Below the pieces are notes generated by a model that was not told the DNA's origin, made no database searches, and saw nothing but the letters and a program-made list of their open reading frames with translations. Made by a program: the position numbers and the translations under genes. This document shows positions 15,277 through 23,790 of a stretch of 64,000 bases of DNA, piece after piece. Location: positions 2,612,613 through 2,676,612 of the forward strand of contig AP021856.1 in NCBI GenBank assembly GCA_017347445.1. The letters are read 5' to 3'. How positions within the stretch are numbered: the stretch's first letter is position 1; every line of letters begins with the position of its first letter. This DNA comes from Candidatus Brocadia pituitae. GTDB taxonomy: Bacteria > Planctomycetota > Brocadiia > Brocadiales > Brocadiaceae.

Positions 15277-17607
15277 ATGGATAATAAACGTTTTTTCCGT
15301 AGTATTGGCTCGGTTATCCTTATAGCCTTCGCCTTATTCTTCTTGTTAAGTTTCCTCAGCTATTCCTCCAACGATCCGCCTTTTGCAGATTATCCGGTCA
15401 ATAATCCGGTGCATAACATGTGCGGACCCGCAGGCGCTCAGGTTGCCGGATATGCCTTGGCCGGCATGGGGAGAACGTCCTATCTGATCGTTATCCTGCT
15501 CGGTTGGATGGGGACACAATTTCTTTACAAGGAGAGGATCGAATATCTGTGGGTAAGGGTAATAGGAGCGGTTCTCCTGTTGTTTTCCCTTGCATCTCTG
15601 TTAACCATGGGGTGTTATCTATTAAAAAAGGATTTTTTGTCTGTTAACGTCGGAGGGATTTTTGGGATTGTGACGGTCTCGAGGTTATACGAGTATTTCA
15701 GTTTATCAGGTACCCTCATTGTTTTGGGATTAGGGCTTGTTCTTTCAGTTATGCTCTTGTTCAATGCTACGCCCATTTCACCATGGATAAAAGGGGTGGA
15801 GAGGAAAACACAAGAAGAACGATTGCCTCCTGCGCGTAATTCTGAAGCGCAAAATCATGGTCCTCTTCGCCGTCTGAAAGAGAAGGTATCTGCTTATGCA
15901 GGCATTACCACTGACGATACTCAGGAAAACGATGCCAGTCCTGCAGCTAATGCCGTGGAAATAAAAAATGACCGATATGCACTCAGGGACAGGTTCGGAA
16001 AAAACCGGGAAACGCCTGATGATAAACCATCTTTGGATGGGGAGAAAAGAGCGATTGAGAAAGAGGATGAAGAAGGTGAAGACAGGTACGATACGGTGCC
16101 TGTCGAAAAAAAAGAAAACGCTTATAAACTGCCTCCACCGGATCTCCTGGAGAAACCGGACACCAGAGAACATGGGGATGATTGGGATAAGATTACGCAA
16201 CGTGCCCAGGTTTTAAAAAATACCCTTGAACAGTTTAATGTAAAATCAGAGGTCGTAGAAATTGAAAGAGGCCCTGTGATCACCATGTATGAAGTAGAAT
16301 TGGCGCCGGGGACAAAGGTTGGCAAGGTTGTGAGCCTTTCCGATGATCTGGCCATTGCCTTAAAGGCACCCAGTGTGAGAGTGGTTGCGCCATTAATGGG
16401 GAAATCTTCAATTGGTATTGAAGTCCCCAATATCCAGAGAGAAATGGTGATGTTACGGGAGTTGCTCGACGCATCTGAAGAAGTCAGAAAAAAGATGTCT
16501 ATTCCTCTTTTGATCGGCAAGGATGTTGCCGGGAATCCTGTCATATCAGATTTGGCGTCGATGCCCCACCTGCTGATTGCAGGAACAACGGGTTCCGGAA
16601 AATCGGTTTGTTTGAATTCGGTGATATTGAGCATCCTCTTTCTGCGTCACCCTCACCAAGTGCAGCTCCTGCTGGTCGACCCGAAAATGGTTGAATTTTC
16701 ATTATTTCGGGAAATTCCGCATTTAATCAGCCCAGTTGTGACAGATATGAAAAAAGCATCAGCCGTACTGGAATGGGCAGTAAATAAAATGGAGGAACGG
16801 TATGCCCTGCTTGCCAGTGTTGGGGTAAAACATATTAACGGTTATAACAGACTCGGTATGTCTGAAATCAGGAAACGGTTAAATCCGGAAGGGGATGTTA
16901 ATCTTGAAGGGGTGCCGTTTCATCTTCCTCACGTTGTTATTGTCGTGGATGAATTGGCCGATCTGATGATGGTGGCATCAAAAGAGGTTGAGGGATCGGT
17001 AATTCGCCTGTCACAAAAATCGCGCGCCGTGGGTATCCACCTCATCCTGGCAACACAACGGCCGTCGGTAGACGTGATTACCGGACTCATTAAATCAAAC
17101 TTACCCTCCCGGATATCGTTTTACGTTGCTTCAAAGGTGGACTCAAGGACAATTCTTGACCAAAACGGGGCAGAAAAACTCCTGGGAAGCGGAGATATGC
17201 TATTCTTGCCTCCGGGAACTTCAAAACTGGTGCGCGTCCAGGGGGCTTATGTAAGCGACGAAGAGGTAAAGAATGTCGTTGAATATCTCAGGACATGCGC
17301 AACACCACAGTTTAGCCCGGAATTAAAGTGCTGGAAAGGCGCATCGGATAAAGACAACAGCGCCAGGGACGACCTGTATCCTGAAGCGGTAAGGATTATC
17401 CTCGAGTCGCAAAGGGGATCTGTTTCACTCTTGCAGAGACGACTGGAGATTGGATATTCACGGGCTGCAAAACTCATTGACTTGATGGCAGAAGACGGGA
17501 TTGTGGGCGAATACAAGGGTAGTCAGGCCAGAGAGGTATTTCTGACACTGGAAGAATGGGATGCCCAAACGGCAAGAATGAATCAGGAAGAGATGGATAA
17601 TGTGTAA
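15277..17607 (+). CDS. ftsK: DNA translocase FtsK
   Basis: 776 residues. Four to five N-terminal membrane helices (to ~170) anchor it at the septum. A charged low-complexity linker (~175-300) follows, then the translocase motor: alpha/beta region (NTLEQFNVKSEVVEIERGP), Walker A GTTGSGKS (~436-443), Walker B VVIVVDELADL, and the arginine-containing GIHLILATQRPS region. The C-terminal ~65 residues are the gamma winged helix (VSLLQRRLEIGYSRAAKLIDLM) that reads polar KOPS-like sequences. ATP-driven pumping clears chromosome ends and activates XerCD at dif. AGGA precedes the ATG. Length and order are standard. Confidence 0.96.
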   Translation: MDNKRFFRSIGSVILIAFALFFLLSFLSYSSNDPPFADYPVNNPVHNMCGPAGAQVAGYALAGMGRTSYLIVILLGWMGTQFLYKERIEYLWVRVIGAVLLLFSLASLLTMGCYLLKKDFLSVNVGGIFGIVTVSRLYEYFSLSGTLIVLGLGLVLSVMLLFNATPISPWIKGVERKTQEERLPPARNSEAQNHGPLRRLKEKVSAYAGITTDDTQENDASPAANAVEIKNDRYALRDRFGKNRETPDDKPSLDGEKRAIEKEDEEGEDRYDTVPVEKKENAYKLPPPDLLEKPDTREHGDDWDKITQRAQVLKNTLEQFNVKSEVVEIERGPVITMYEVELAPGTKVGKVVSLSDDLAIALKAPSVRVVAPLMGKSSIGIEVPNIQREMVMLRELLDASEEVRKKMSIPLLIGKDVAGNPVISDLASMPHLLIAGTTGSGKSVCLNSVILSILFLRHPHQVQLLLVDPKMVEFSLFREIPHLISPVVTDMKKASAVLEWAVNKMEERYALLASVGVKHINGYNRLGMSEIRKRLNPEGDVNLEGVPFHLPHVVIVVDELADLMMVASKEVEGSVIRLSQKSRAVGIHLILATQRPSVDVITGLIKSNLPSRISFYVASKVDSRTILDQNGAEKLLGSGDMLFLPPGTSKLVRVQGAYVSDEEVKNVVEYLRTCATPQFSPELKCWKGASDKDNSARDDLYPEAVRIILESQRGSVSLLQRRLEIGYSRAAKLIDLMAEDGIVGEYKGSQAREVFLTLEEWDAQTARMNQEEMDNV

Positions 17608-17694
17608 AATATTTCATTACCAGAGGATCGCCTGGACAAACGAGTTTGTATGTACTGGTGATTTTTGGGTGAAACGGTCGGGAGTATTTTTGCC

Positions 17695-19014
17695 GTGAAA
17701 TCAAAAAAGGTTGCCTTGATCAATTTGGGATGTTCAAAAAACCTGGTGGATGCTGAGGAGATCCTTGGCAGGGTAGCGGAGACGGGGAGTACGATTTGTC
17801 AGTATCCTGAGGATGCTGAGGTATTGATCATAAACACCTGCGGTTTTGTCGATGATTCGAAGAAGGAGTCTATTGATGCGATCTTCAGGATGGCGCAACT
17901 GAAAGAGGATGCCCGGTGCAAAAAACTCATTGTAACGGGCTGTCTTGCCCAGCGGTATCCGAATGAATTGCAGAAAGAAATTCCCGAGATCGACCATGTA
18001 GTCGGTTTAAAGGATTTTGATACCCTGACCAGCTTGTCCGGCTCTGGTTCTATAAAGAAAAATGAATCATCGATATCGTGCAGCGATGATTGGCGTAACC
18101 GCATCCGGTTGACTCCAAAACATTATGCCTATCTCAGGATTTCTGATGGGTGCGATAACCGTTGTACGTATTGTGCCATCCCCGGCATACGCGGAAGGTT
18201 TCACAGCAGGACGATAGAGAATATCATGGAAGAGGCGCAACAGATGGCATGCGAAGGGGTAAAGGAAATTAATGTTATCTCACAGGATACTACCTCATAC
18301 GGCACTGACTTGTATGGCAAACAGCGGCTGCATCTACTATTAGAGAAACTTTCCCGGGTAAAAGGTATCGAATGGATACGAGTCCTCTATACCCATCCGA
18401 GACATTTTTATCCGGAGCTTATTTCTGTTATAGGCCGGTGTGATACGATCTGCAAATATATCGATCTTCCGATTCAGCATATTCATGACACAATTCTCAG
18501 AGACATGGGAAGGGGCGTGACGCACGCACAGATCGAGGGCCTGATTGATGAACTCCGAAGTCATATACCGAAACTATTTTTAAGAACCTCCGTGATTGTG
18601 GGATTTCCGGGTGAAACCGAGGAACATTTTGCCGTGCTTTTAGATTTTGTCAAACGTATCCAATTTGAACGGCTGGGGGTATTTACGTATTCCAGAGAGG
18701 AAGGTACACCGGCTGCATCGCTGAAAAAGCAGATACCACAAGAAGTGAAGGAACAGCGGTTAAAAGAAATCATGCTTGCACAACAAAAAATTGTCTTGAA
18801 AAAGCATAAAAATCTGGTGAAAAATACCATCTCTGTTATTGTGGATGAGAAAGATAAGACGGGCAAAGCATGGTTAGGCAGGACTTACGGGGATGCGCCT
18901 GATGTGGATAGTAAGGCGATTATCCGGGAAAATCATTTGAAACCGGGTGACATTAAAAACATGATAATTACCGGTACCGCAGGATACGATCTGCTAGGAA
19001 AGATAGAAATCTGA
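17695..19014 (+). CDS. rimO: Ribosomal protein uS12 methylthiotransferase RimO
   Basis: 439 residues from GTG 17695, chosen because GGGAG lies ~10 nt upstream and it gives the family's N-terminus; an in-frame TTG at 17665 is less likely. Radical SAM enzyme that methylthiolates an Asp of ribosomal protein S12. The UPF0004 domain carries the cysteines of the second Fe-S cluster (LGCSKNLVDAE, INTCGFVDDSKKESID, VTGCLAQRY). The radical SAM core has CDNRCTYC (CxxxCxxC). A C-terminal TRAM domain follows (~370 on). IDLPIQHIHDTILRDMGRG separates RimO/MiaB enzymes from others, and the CSKNLVDAE wording favours RimO over MiaB. Confidence 0.93.
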   Translation: MKSKKVALINLGCSKNLVDAEEILGRVAETGSTICQYPEDAEVLIINTCGFVDDSKKESIDAIFRMAQLKEDARCKKLIVTGCLAQRYPNELQKEIPEIDHVVGLKDFDTLTSLSGSGSIKKNESSISCSDDWRNRIRLTPKHYAYLRISDGCDNRCTYCAIPGIRGRFHSRTIENIMEEAQQMACEGVKEINVISQDTTSYGTDLYGKQRLHLLLEKLSRVKGIEWIRVLYTHPRHFYPELISVIGRCDTICKYIDLPIQHIHDTILRDMGRGVTHAQIEGLIDELRSHIPKLFLRTSVIVGFPGETEEHFAVLLDFVKRIQFERLGVFTYSREEGTPAASLKKQIPQEVKEQRLKEIMLAQQKIVLKKHKNLVKNTISVIVDEKDKTGKAWLGRTYGDAPDVDSKAIIRENHLKPGDIKNMIITGTAGYDLLGKIEI

Positions 19015-19183
19015 CTTGTTAAACCTGCCATAACGAGCAGGAGAAGTCAAAGGGAACCAGTAGGCAATAGTCGGTAATGGTGTTTACTGCCTCCGCATAC
19101 TGGACTCCATATTATTTGGTTATTCTTCGTGTTTTTACGTCCTGGTAACGAACAAGCCAGGATACATTGTAAAAGAGGACTAC

Positions 19184-19759
19184 ATGGGGTCGTTCGATTA
19201 TTCAAAATGCACGGCATTTAATCTTCCCAATCGGCTAACCATACTAAGGTTGTTGCTTGCCATTGTGTTTTTCATATTCCTGTCATACCGTTATTACAAT
19301 GTAGCCCTTGGTGCGTTTTTATTTGCCTGGCTGACCGACTGGATGGATGGTTATTTGGCCCGGAAAAAAGGACTCCTTACGGATTTTGGACGTATTGCAG
19401 ACCCCTTTGTCGATAAGATCATTGTCTGTGGCGGATTTATCTTACTCATACAGCATGCCCATGATATCATACTGCCATGGATGGTAGTGGTAATTGTAGC
19501 AAGAGAATTTTTGGTTAATAGTCTCAGAAGTTATTCAGAATCGAGGGGGATTGAATTCGGAGCGACCATCTGGGGGAAGGCAAAGATGTTTGTTCAGTCG
19601 CTTACTATTAGCTTCATCCTGCTCTTCTTCGCACATCTCAAAGATTTTACCGTCGTCAAACAGGGGATCATTTTTATGCTATGGCTTACCGTAGGCATTA
19701 CGTTAGTTTCGGGGATTAAATACCTGTTAAAAGCAGGCCCTGCAATCTTAGCGAAGTAG
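19184..19759 (+). CDS. pgsA: CDP-diacylglycerol-glycerol-3-phosphate 3-phosphatidyltransferase
   Basis: 191-residue membrane enzyme making phosphatidylglycerol phosphate. The CDP-alcohol phosphotransferase signature is complete (DG, then AR, G, and two spaced Asp: DWMDGYLARKKG, then FGRIADPFVDK). Four to five membrane helices are visible. The N-terminus NLPNRLTILRLLLA is typical of PgsA. AGAGG precedes the ATG. It follows rimO after a 169-nt gap with no obvious gene. Other CDP-alcohol transferases (e.g. phosphatidylserine synthase) are less likely given the NLPNxLTxxR start. Confidence 0.88.
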   Translation: MGSFDYSKCTAFNLPNRLTILRLLLAIVFFIFLSYRYYNVALGAFLFAWLTDWMDGYLARKKGLLTDFGRIADPFVDKIIVCGGFILLIQHAHDIILPWMVVVIVAREFLVNSLRSYSESRGIEFGATIWGKAKMFVQSLTISFILLFFAHLKDFTVVKQGIIFMLWLTVGITLVSGIKYLLKAGPAILAK

Positions 19760-19906
19760 CAGATTGGACACTGTGTATCGAATCATGGTGTAAGAAGCTT
19801 AATAATCGTAACGGATGTATGAGCCTAATTAAGCATCAGGCTACCCCCCTGTTTCCCCCAGTTTACGGGGGAGGGAATTGAAATTTTTATACTTTTAAAA
19901 TACGTC

Positions 19907-20287
19907 ATGGAATTAAATCATATTGGTATCACGAATAAAAGCGAAGAACAGGCAATGCAGTTTTATCGTGATTTTTTAGGTCTTGAAAAAACACGAGAAA
20001 TTATCCTTGCCGAGGAACTTTCGGCGCAATTGTTTTCCCTTTCTCAAGAGATCAAGGTGTTAGTTTTTGAAAAGCCCGGAATAAAGGTTGAGGTGTTCAT
20101 CTCTGATTTTCAACATGCCAACCCCAATTTCACCCATTTCAGTATCCTGCTGGACAATTTTGCAGACGTGATGGAAAAAGCCCGGCGGTCAAACGTGGAT
20201 ATCATCGTGGGCAGCTATAAAGATAAGACAGTGTACTTCCTCAAAGATTTTTGCGGTAACCTGATTGAAATAAAGCAAAAAACGTAA
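19907..20287 (+). CDS. VOC (glyoxalase-fold) family protein
   Basis: 126 residues forming one vicinal-oxygen-chelate module: two beta-alpha-beta-beta-beta repeats starting with LNHIGI (metal His) and FTHFSILL (second His), with acidic ligand candidates in VEVFIS and the final LIEIKQ. Members are dioxygenases, isomerases, epimerases or resistance proteins. The sequence does not allow a specific choice. A methylmalonyl-CoA epimerase/glyoxalase-like lyase is the nearest style. The upstream gap contains a C-run/G-run hairpin near 19850-19875 that may end pgsA transcription. Confidence 0.75.
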   Translation: MELNHIGITNKSEEQAMQFYRDFLGLEKTREIILAEELSAQLFSLSQEIKVLVFEKPGIKVEVFISDFQHANPNFTHFSILLDNFADVMEKARRSNVDIIVGSYKDKTVYFLKDFCGNLIEIKQKT

Positions 20288-20357
20288 GGGCGTTTCAGGA
20301 TTTGATTATTTGGCAAAAGCAGATCATTTTGTATTGCCTGTTTACCAGTTCAATGCG

Positions 20358-20675
20358 TCATTTTCCAAAATGTTCTGATGCGTCGAGTTGCTTCAATCTG
20401 TTTAAAACGATTTCTGCCGGAGTTAAATATTTTTTTTTATTATTACACGCCTTACAACACGGGACGATATTCGCCTTGATACTTCTGCCTCCCCTCGATA
20501 GAGGTACCACATGGTCCATGGTAAGTTCACCGGGGAGACATTTTGCCTGACAATAATAGCATATCCCTTGGGAAATTTTATTCTTCCACCACTGAGATTT
20601 TTTCACCTCCCGTGCCCTCAGTTTTTCCCTGGCAATATGTTTTTGGTCCTTTTCTATATGAATCCATTCAGACAC
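20358..20675 (-). CDS. HNH endonuclease
   Basis: 105 residues. Classic HNH zinc-finger nuclease: CYYC, then LTMDHVVPLSRGGRS with the catalytic DH, NIVPCCKACNNKKK supplying the Asn and second Cys pair, and a basic N-terminal helix region. Small stand-alone HNH proteins of this type are widespread, and their natural targets are mostly unknown. There are no phage or restriction partners beside it. It is convergent with the VOC gene. Confidence 0.85.
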   Translation of the reverse strand: MSEWIHIEKDQKHIAREKLRAREVKKSQWWKNKISQGICYYCQAKCLPGELTMDHVVPLSRGGRSIKANIVPCCKACNNKKKYLTPAEIVLNRLKQLDASEHFGK

Positions 20676-20924
20676 AGCTATTTCCCTCTTTTTAAAACAG
20701 CTTCACTCACGAACTATGGCTAATAATTATTAAAGTATTGTAGATTATTTTACCGAAAAAGGAAAGGGTTAACAAAAACACTATCTATCCGGTGATCAAA
20801 GAAAAATAATTATGGATAGACCCTCTGACAAACAAAACATCAGTTTGTATTGTCTGTTTGCCGAAAACAGTTTGTTGTCGGATATGAATCAAGGGACTTT
20901 CTACGTGCCGGAAAAAAGAATGAT

Positions 20925-21137
20925 ATGTTTCCTAATAAAGAGTATCTTTTAAAACTCGTACAAATGCGCATGCCGTTTGGCAAATACCAGGGACGATTAC
21001 TGATTGATTTGCCTGAGTCGTATATTGTGTGGTTTGCACAACAGGGGTTCCCGAAAGGTGAATTAGGTAATATGCTTGAGTGTGTCTATGAAATTAGGCT
21101 GAACGGACTGGAATACCTCTTGAATCCACTGCGCTAA
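20925..21137 (+). CDS. DUF3820-family small protein
   Basis: 70 residues from ATG 20925. A longer TTG start at 20850 is possible but gives an unusual extension. Conserved core MPFGKYQGRLLIDLPESYIVWFAQQGFPKGELG matches the short DUF3820 group (quoted in pieces: MPFGKYQGR, LIDLPESYIVWF). The group is sometimes found near or fused to exonuclease domains, and its biochemical role is not established. No partner is adjacent here. The upstream 250 bp hold no other supported feature. Confidence 0.8.
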   Translation: MFPNKEYLLKLVQMRMPFGKYQGRLLIDLPESYIVWFAQQGFPKGELGNMLECVYEIRLNGLEYLLNPLR

Positions 21138-21175
21138 TTCAATCGTATAGGATATTTTATTTATACAAAATATGA

Positions 21176-21676
21176 CTAAGCATTGCCTTCCAAATGACAC
21201 CCAGCCTGTGCATCAAATGAGTGTAAATACAGATAATCGTCCGACTCGTTGTAGAGGCTAGATCTTACGGCATGTTTTTCTGGCAGTGAAAATATCTTGC
21301 ACTGAAAAATAAGATTGTTGATAAATTTCCAAAATAACCTATAATGAAAATATACATTAAATATCATCTGATGGTAAAGAAGAAATGGAACATAGAAATC
21401 AATGTGAGCAAATTCCTGATTGATATTCCGCTTCCCTATACAAATCAAATCTACAATACAATCCGGTTCTGCCTCCTGCTTTACAGGAATAAGCTTTAAT
21501 AATCCAGGGCTATACCATTTTATGGTCGTGAATAACGCCCCGGTAAAGGACAACCGTTCAGTTTCAATTGATACCCATGAGGAATAGATGATCTGAGAAA
21601 GGTAATTGTATAAACCGTCTATTGCCGATTTAAATTTTTTTGTGATTTTAGTCACGGGAAAGAAAGATAAGAACAT
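21176..21676 (-). CDS. Hypothetical protein, possibly PilZ-like
   Basis: A 166-residue open frame on the strand opposite the helicase. The two start codons share the palindrome CATATG (21674-21679), so there is no spacer between them and no ribosome site is visible for this gene. The true start may be further in. Composition is protein-like (alternating hydrophobic and polar, many aromatics), and ERLSFTGALFTT faintly resembles the D/NxSxxG half of a PilZ cyclic-di-GMP-binding domain. The Arg-rich half is not seen, so this is a weak suggestion. It could also be a spurious frame. Confidence 0.4.
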   Translation of the reverse strand: MFLSFFPVTKITKKFKSAIDGLYNYLSQIIYSSWVSIETERLSFTGALFTTIKWYSPGLLKLIPVKQEAEPDCIVDLICIGKRNINQEFAHIDFYVPFLLYHQMIFNVYFHYRLFWKFINNLIFQCKIFSLPEKHAVRSSLYNESDDYLYLHSFDAQAGCHLEGNA

Positions 21677-22789
21677 ATGAAATTTAGTGAACTTGACATG
21701 CCCTCAAATATCCTCAAAGCACTTGAGAAGATGGGATATGATGACATGACTCCTATTCAGGAGGCGACGTATCCGGTAATTTTCTCAGGGCAGGATCTTT
21801 GTGCTCTCGCTGAGACCGGGTCGGGGAAAACTGCCGCCTGTGCAGTCCCGCTTATTCAGAAGGTCAACCCAGCCCTTAATGCCATTCAGGGACTTGTGCT
21901 CGTCCCGACGCGTGAATTGTGTATGCAGTACGTGACAGAGATAGAGAAGATCGCGGTGCAGACTGCCGTGATTCCTTATGCGGTGTATGGTGGTTTTGAC
22001 AAACAGACACAGATTGCCCGGATTAAACAGGGGGTGCATATTTTGGTCGCGACGCCAGGGCGGCTTATTGACCTTTTGTACGATGGGATACTTTCGTTTG
22101 TGCAGGTAAAATGTGTAATCCTTGATGAGGCGGATGAACTGTTAAAGGTGGGATTTCTCGAAGATATTGAATTTATTATGTCATGTATCCTGCATGAACA
22201 TCAGACGCTCCTTTTCTCCGCAACGATGCCTGATGATATCAAAAAGCTCGCGCATGACTGTTTGCGTAATCCCAGACACATCTCTCTTATTACAAAGAGG
22301 GCTGCGCCGGAAAGCATTGAGCATTATTTCGCCTATTCCCACCCAAAACAAAAGCATTCAGCACTCATCAAATATCTGGGAGGAGAAGATGTAAATCAGG
22401 CGCTCATCTTTTGCAATGCCCGGCACATAGTTGATGCGTTATTCCATTCCATCAGGAAAGATTTTCAAGATATTGATTTTATGCACGCGGGACTTGGCCA
22501 GGATACGCGTTCTTCGATTATCAGGAAATTCAGGAGTCAAAAGCTCCGCTATCTTATTGCAAGCGATGTTGCCGGGAGAGGACTTGATTTCTCGCATGTC
22601 TCGCACGTGATTAATTGGGATTTTCCTAGAGACGGAGAGCAGTATACCCATCGTACCGGACGTACTGGTCGTATGGGGCGAAAGGGGAAGGCTTTTACCT
22701 TTGTATCCAAACATGATCTTTCGCCTCTTCGCAAACTGATTCGCAGTAAAAAAATCACGCCCTGTTGGGTCGGGAAAGATCCTCTTTAA
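21677..22789 (+). CDS. DEAD-box RNA helicase
   Basis: 370 residues, the compact two-domain RecA core without extensions. Motifs in order: Q motif (MTPIQEATYP), I AETGSGKT, Ia PTREL, Ib TPGR, II DEAD, III SAT, IV (LIFCNA), V ASDVAGRGLD, VI HRTGRTGR. ATP-dependent remodelling of RNA or RNP in the cytosol. The short C-terminus lacks the DbpA/DeaD RNA-binding domain, so it resembles minimal RhlE/cold-shock types. Start ATG follows a purine-rich stretch (AAAGATAAGAA). Confidence 0.92.
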   Translation: MKFSELDMPSNILKALEKMGYDDMTPIQEATYPVIFSGQDLCALAETGSGKTAACAVPLIQKVNPALNAIQGLVLVPTRELCMQYVTEIEKIAVQTAVIPYAVYGGFDKQTQIARIKQGVHILVATPGRLIDLLYDGILSFVQVKCVILDEADELLKVGFLEDIEFIMSCILHEHQTLLFSATMPDDIKKLAHDCLRNPRHISLITKRAAPESIEHYFAYSHPKQKHSALIKYLGGEDVNQALIFCNARHIVDALFHSIRKDFQDIDFMHAGLGQDTRSSIIRKFRSQKLRYLIASDVAGRGLDFSHVSHVINWDFPRDGEQYTHRTGRTGRMGRKGKAFTFVSKHDLSPLRKLIRSKKITPCWVGKDPL

Positions 22790-22989
22790 GAAATAAGGAG
22801 TAACACTATTAGAAGAAAGGCAGGTATGCCCTACTATATATCTACGCATAATTAAAACGACACATCAATTCCCAAGCCCATATATGACTCTTTTGATTAA
22901 ATCCTCTCAAACCAAATTGGTATATCATATACAATCTCATATTGCCAATATTATACTATATATGGTATAGCATATTGTCGAAATGGGAG

Positions 22990-23124
22990 TTAATCAACAG
23001 AATCATATATTTGCATCGGGTATACCCCGTATTGACCCGCTATCTCGTTCGCCGTCTTCTCCCCCTTTATTGCTTCTATTGCCACTCTCGCCTTAAATTC
23101 CTCAGTATACTGCTTCTTCTCCAT
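22990..23124 (-). pseudogene. IS3-family transposase OrfA, N-terminal fragment
   Basis: 44 residues beginning [21 protein letters not shown], then [15 protein letters not shown]: the helix-turn-helix N-terminus of IS3-family OrfA proteins (Pfam transposase_8 type). The frame ends at TAA immediately after, where a full OrfA would run to ~90-100 residues and be followed by the DDE-containing OrfB. It is therefore a decayed copy. Confidence 0.75.
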
Positions 23125-23224
23125 CTCTTATTTTGCACCCCTTTTCATAGTCTTTTTTTCTCCATGCCTGCCTGAAGGCAGGCTCGGTTTTCTATCTTAC
23201 ATACTGTCCAGTTGTTGGAGTACA
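22990..23224 (-). mobile_element. Remnant of an IS3-family element (left end plus orfA stub)
   Basis: On the minus strand, a TG-starting end (TGTACTCCAACAACTGGACA, from 23224) precedes an orfA start after ~100 nt. Between them lies a GCCTGCC/GGCAGGC hairpin (23166-23183). The element stops after the first ~44 codons of orfA. No orfB or right end was found in 22790-22990. It lies just upstream of the riboswitch promoter, so this corner has been hit by transposons more than once. Confidence 0.55.
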
Positions 23225-23283
23225 TTATATATTCTTCCAACAAGGCTTCACCTTAATTGCGGGATTTATGTATTATTTTTTAT

Positions 23284-23313
23284 TTGACATTAAACCTTAC
23301 ACAGTTTTACAAT
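23284..23313 (+). promoter_or_regulatory. Sigma-70 promoter driving the riboswitch leader
   Basis: TTGACA (23284-23289), 18-nt spacer, TACAAT (23308-23313). It is a strong match placed about 15-20 nt before the first paired bases of the aptamer, so transcription would start with the riboswitch. Confidence 0.7.
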
Positions 23314-23325
23314 ATGGAAGTTAGA

Positions 23326-23428
23326 TGCATCTCGATAAAGGCAAACCCTGAACGATCAGGGGGCGCAAAGTAAAGGGTCCTAATTTTACAAGGAAGTAAG
23401 GACAAGAAAAGACAGCCTTACTGCCGAA
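23326..23428 (+). ncRNA. Cyclic-di-GMP-I (GEMM-I) riboswitch aptamer
   Basis: Conserved GEMM-I blocks in order: AAAGGCAAACC (23337-23347), a hairpin CCCTGA-ACGA-TCAGGG (P1b with tetraloop), GGCGCAAAG, then GGGTCCTAA (tetraloop-receptor side), a second hairpin, and the 3' strand GACAGCC..ACTGCC. GGCA (23340-23343) pairs with TGCC (23422-23425), and CATCT (near 23328) pairs with AGATG to lengthen P1. By alignment to the well-studied Vc2 RNA, the guanine equivalent to G20 is kept, which favours c-di-GMP over the cGAMP-sensing variant. The 3' strand overlaps the 5' arm of a terminator, so ligand binding should prevent termination (ON switch). That mechanism is inference from the overlap. Confidence 0.82.
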
Positions 23429-23471
23429 GATGTTTATAATATTAAATATCTTTGCAGTAAGGCTTTTTTAT
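23414..23471 (+). terminator. Rho-independent terminator of the riboswitch expression platform
   Basis: Perfect 11-bp stem AGCCTTACTGC (23414-23424) / GCAGTAAGGCT (23454-23464), with an inner AAGAT/ATCTT extension, followed by TTTTTTA. The 5' arm is the same sequence that closes the aptamer's P1, so the two structures are mutually exclusive. The ATG of the next gene lies 14 nt beyond. Confidence 0.85.
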
Positions 23472-23484
23472 TTACGATCTTCCT

Positions 23485-23790
23485 ATGAAAGAAAACCCGT
23501 TAGTTTCAGTTATTATCCCTTCATATAATTCCAGTCAATACCTCTTTCAATGTTTGGACGCCATCAAATCATCGGAATATACTAATTACAAAATAATTGT
23601 TGTTGACGATGCATCTATTGATAAAAGCCCGGAAATTGCAAGGCAAACGAGAACGCGTCTTATTCAAATGGATAAACAATCAGGACCAGAGGCAGCACGG
23701 AATACTGGAGTTCAGCGTGCATACAGATATTATTTACCGTGCTATTCCCCGGGTGAATCTCATTATTGCATCAGTCATCATGTTGCGCTA
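23485..23790 (+). pseudogene. Family-2 glycosyltransferase, N-terminal fragment
   Basis: The first ~77 residues are a clear GT-A start: PLVSVIIPSYNSSQYL, KIIVVDDASIDKS, then GPEAARNTGVQ, just before the expected DxD motif. After this the sequence (RAYRYYLPCYSPG...) no longer resembles a glycosyltransferase, and the frame runs into an IS630 element. The rest of the gene is not found after the IS, so a deletion accompanied or preceded the insertion. This was the first gene under the riboswitch. It should be inactive. Confidence 0.75.

Noticed and set aside
19840-19880. C-run/G-run hairpin as a pgsA terminator
   Set aside because: Only a ~5-bp stem and no proper T-run; mentioned with the VOC gene but not called as a terminator.
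22942-23175. 77-codon plus-strand frame
   Set aside because: Antisense to the IS3 orfA fragment; the minus-strand reading gives the recognisable transposase N-terminus.
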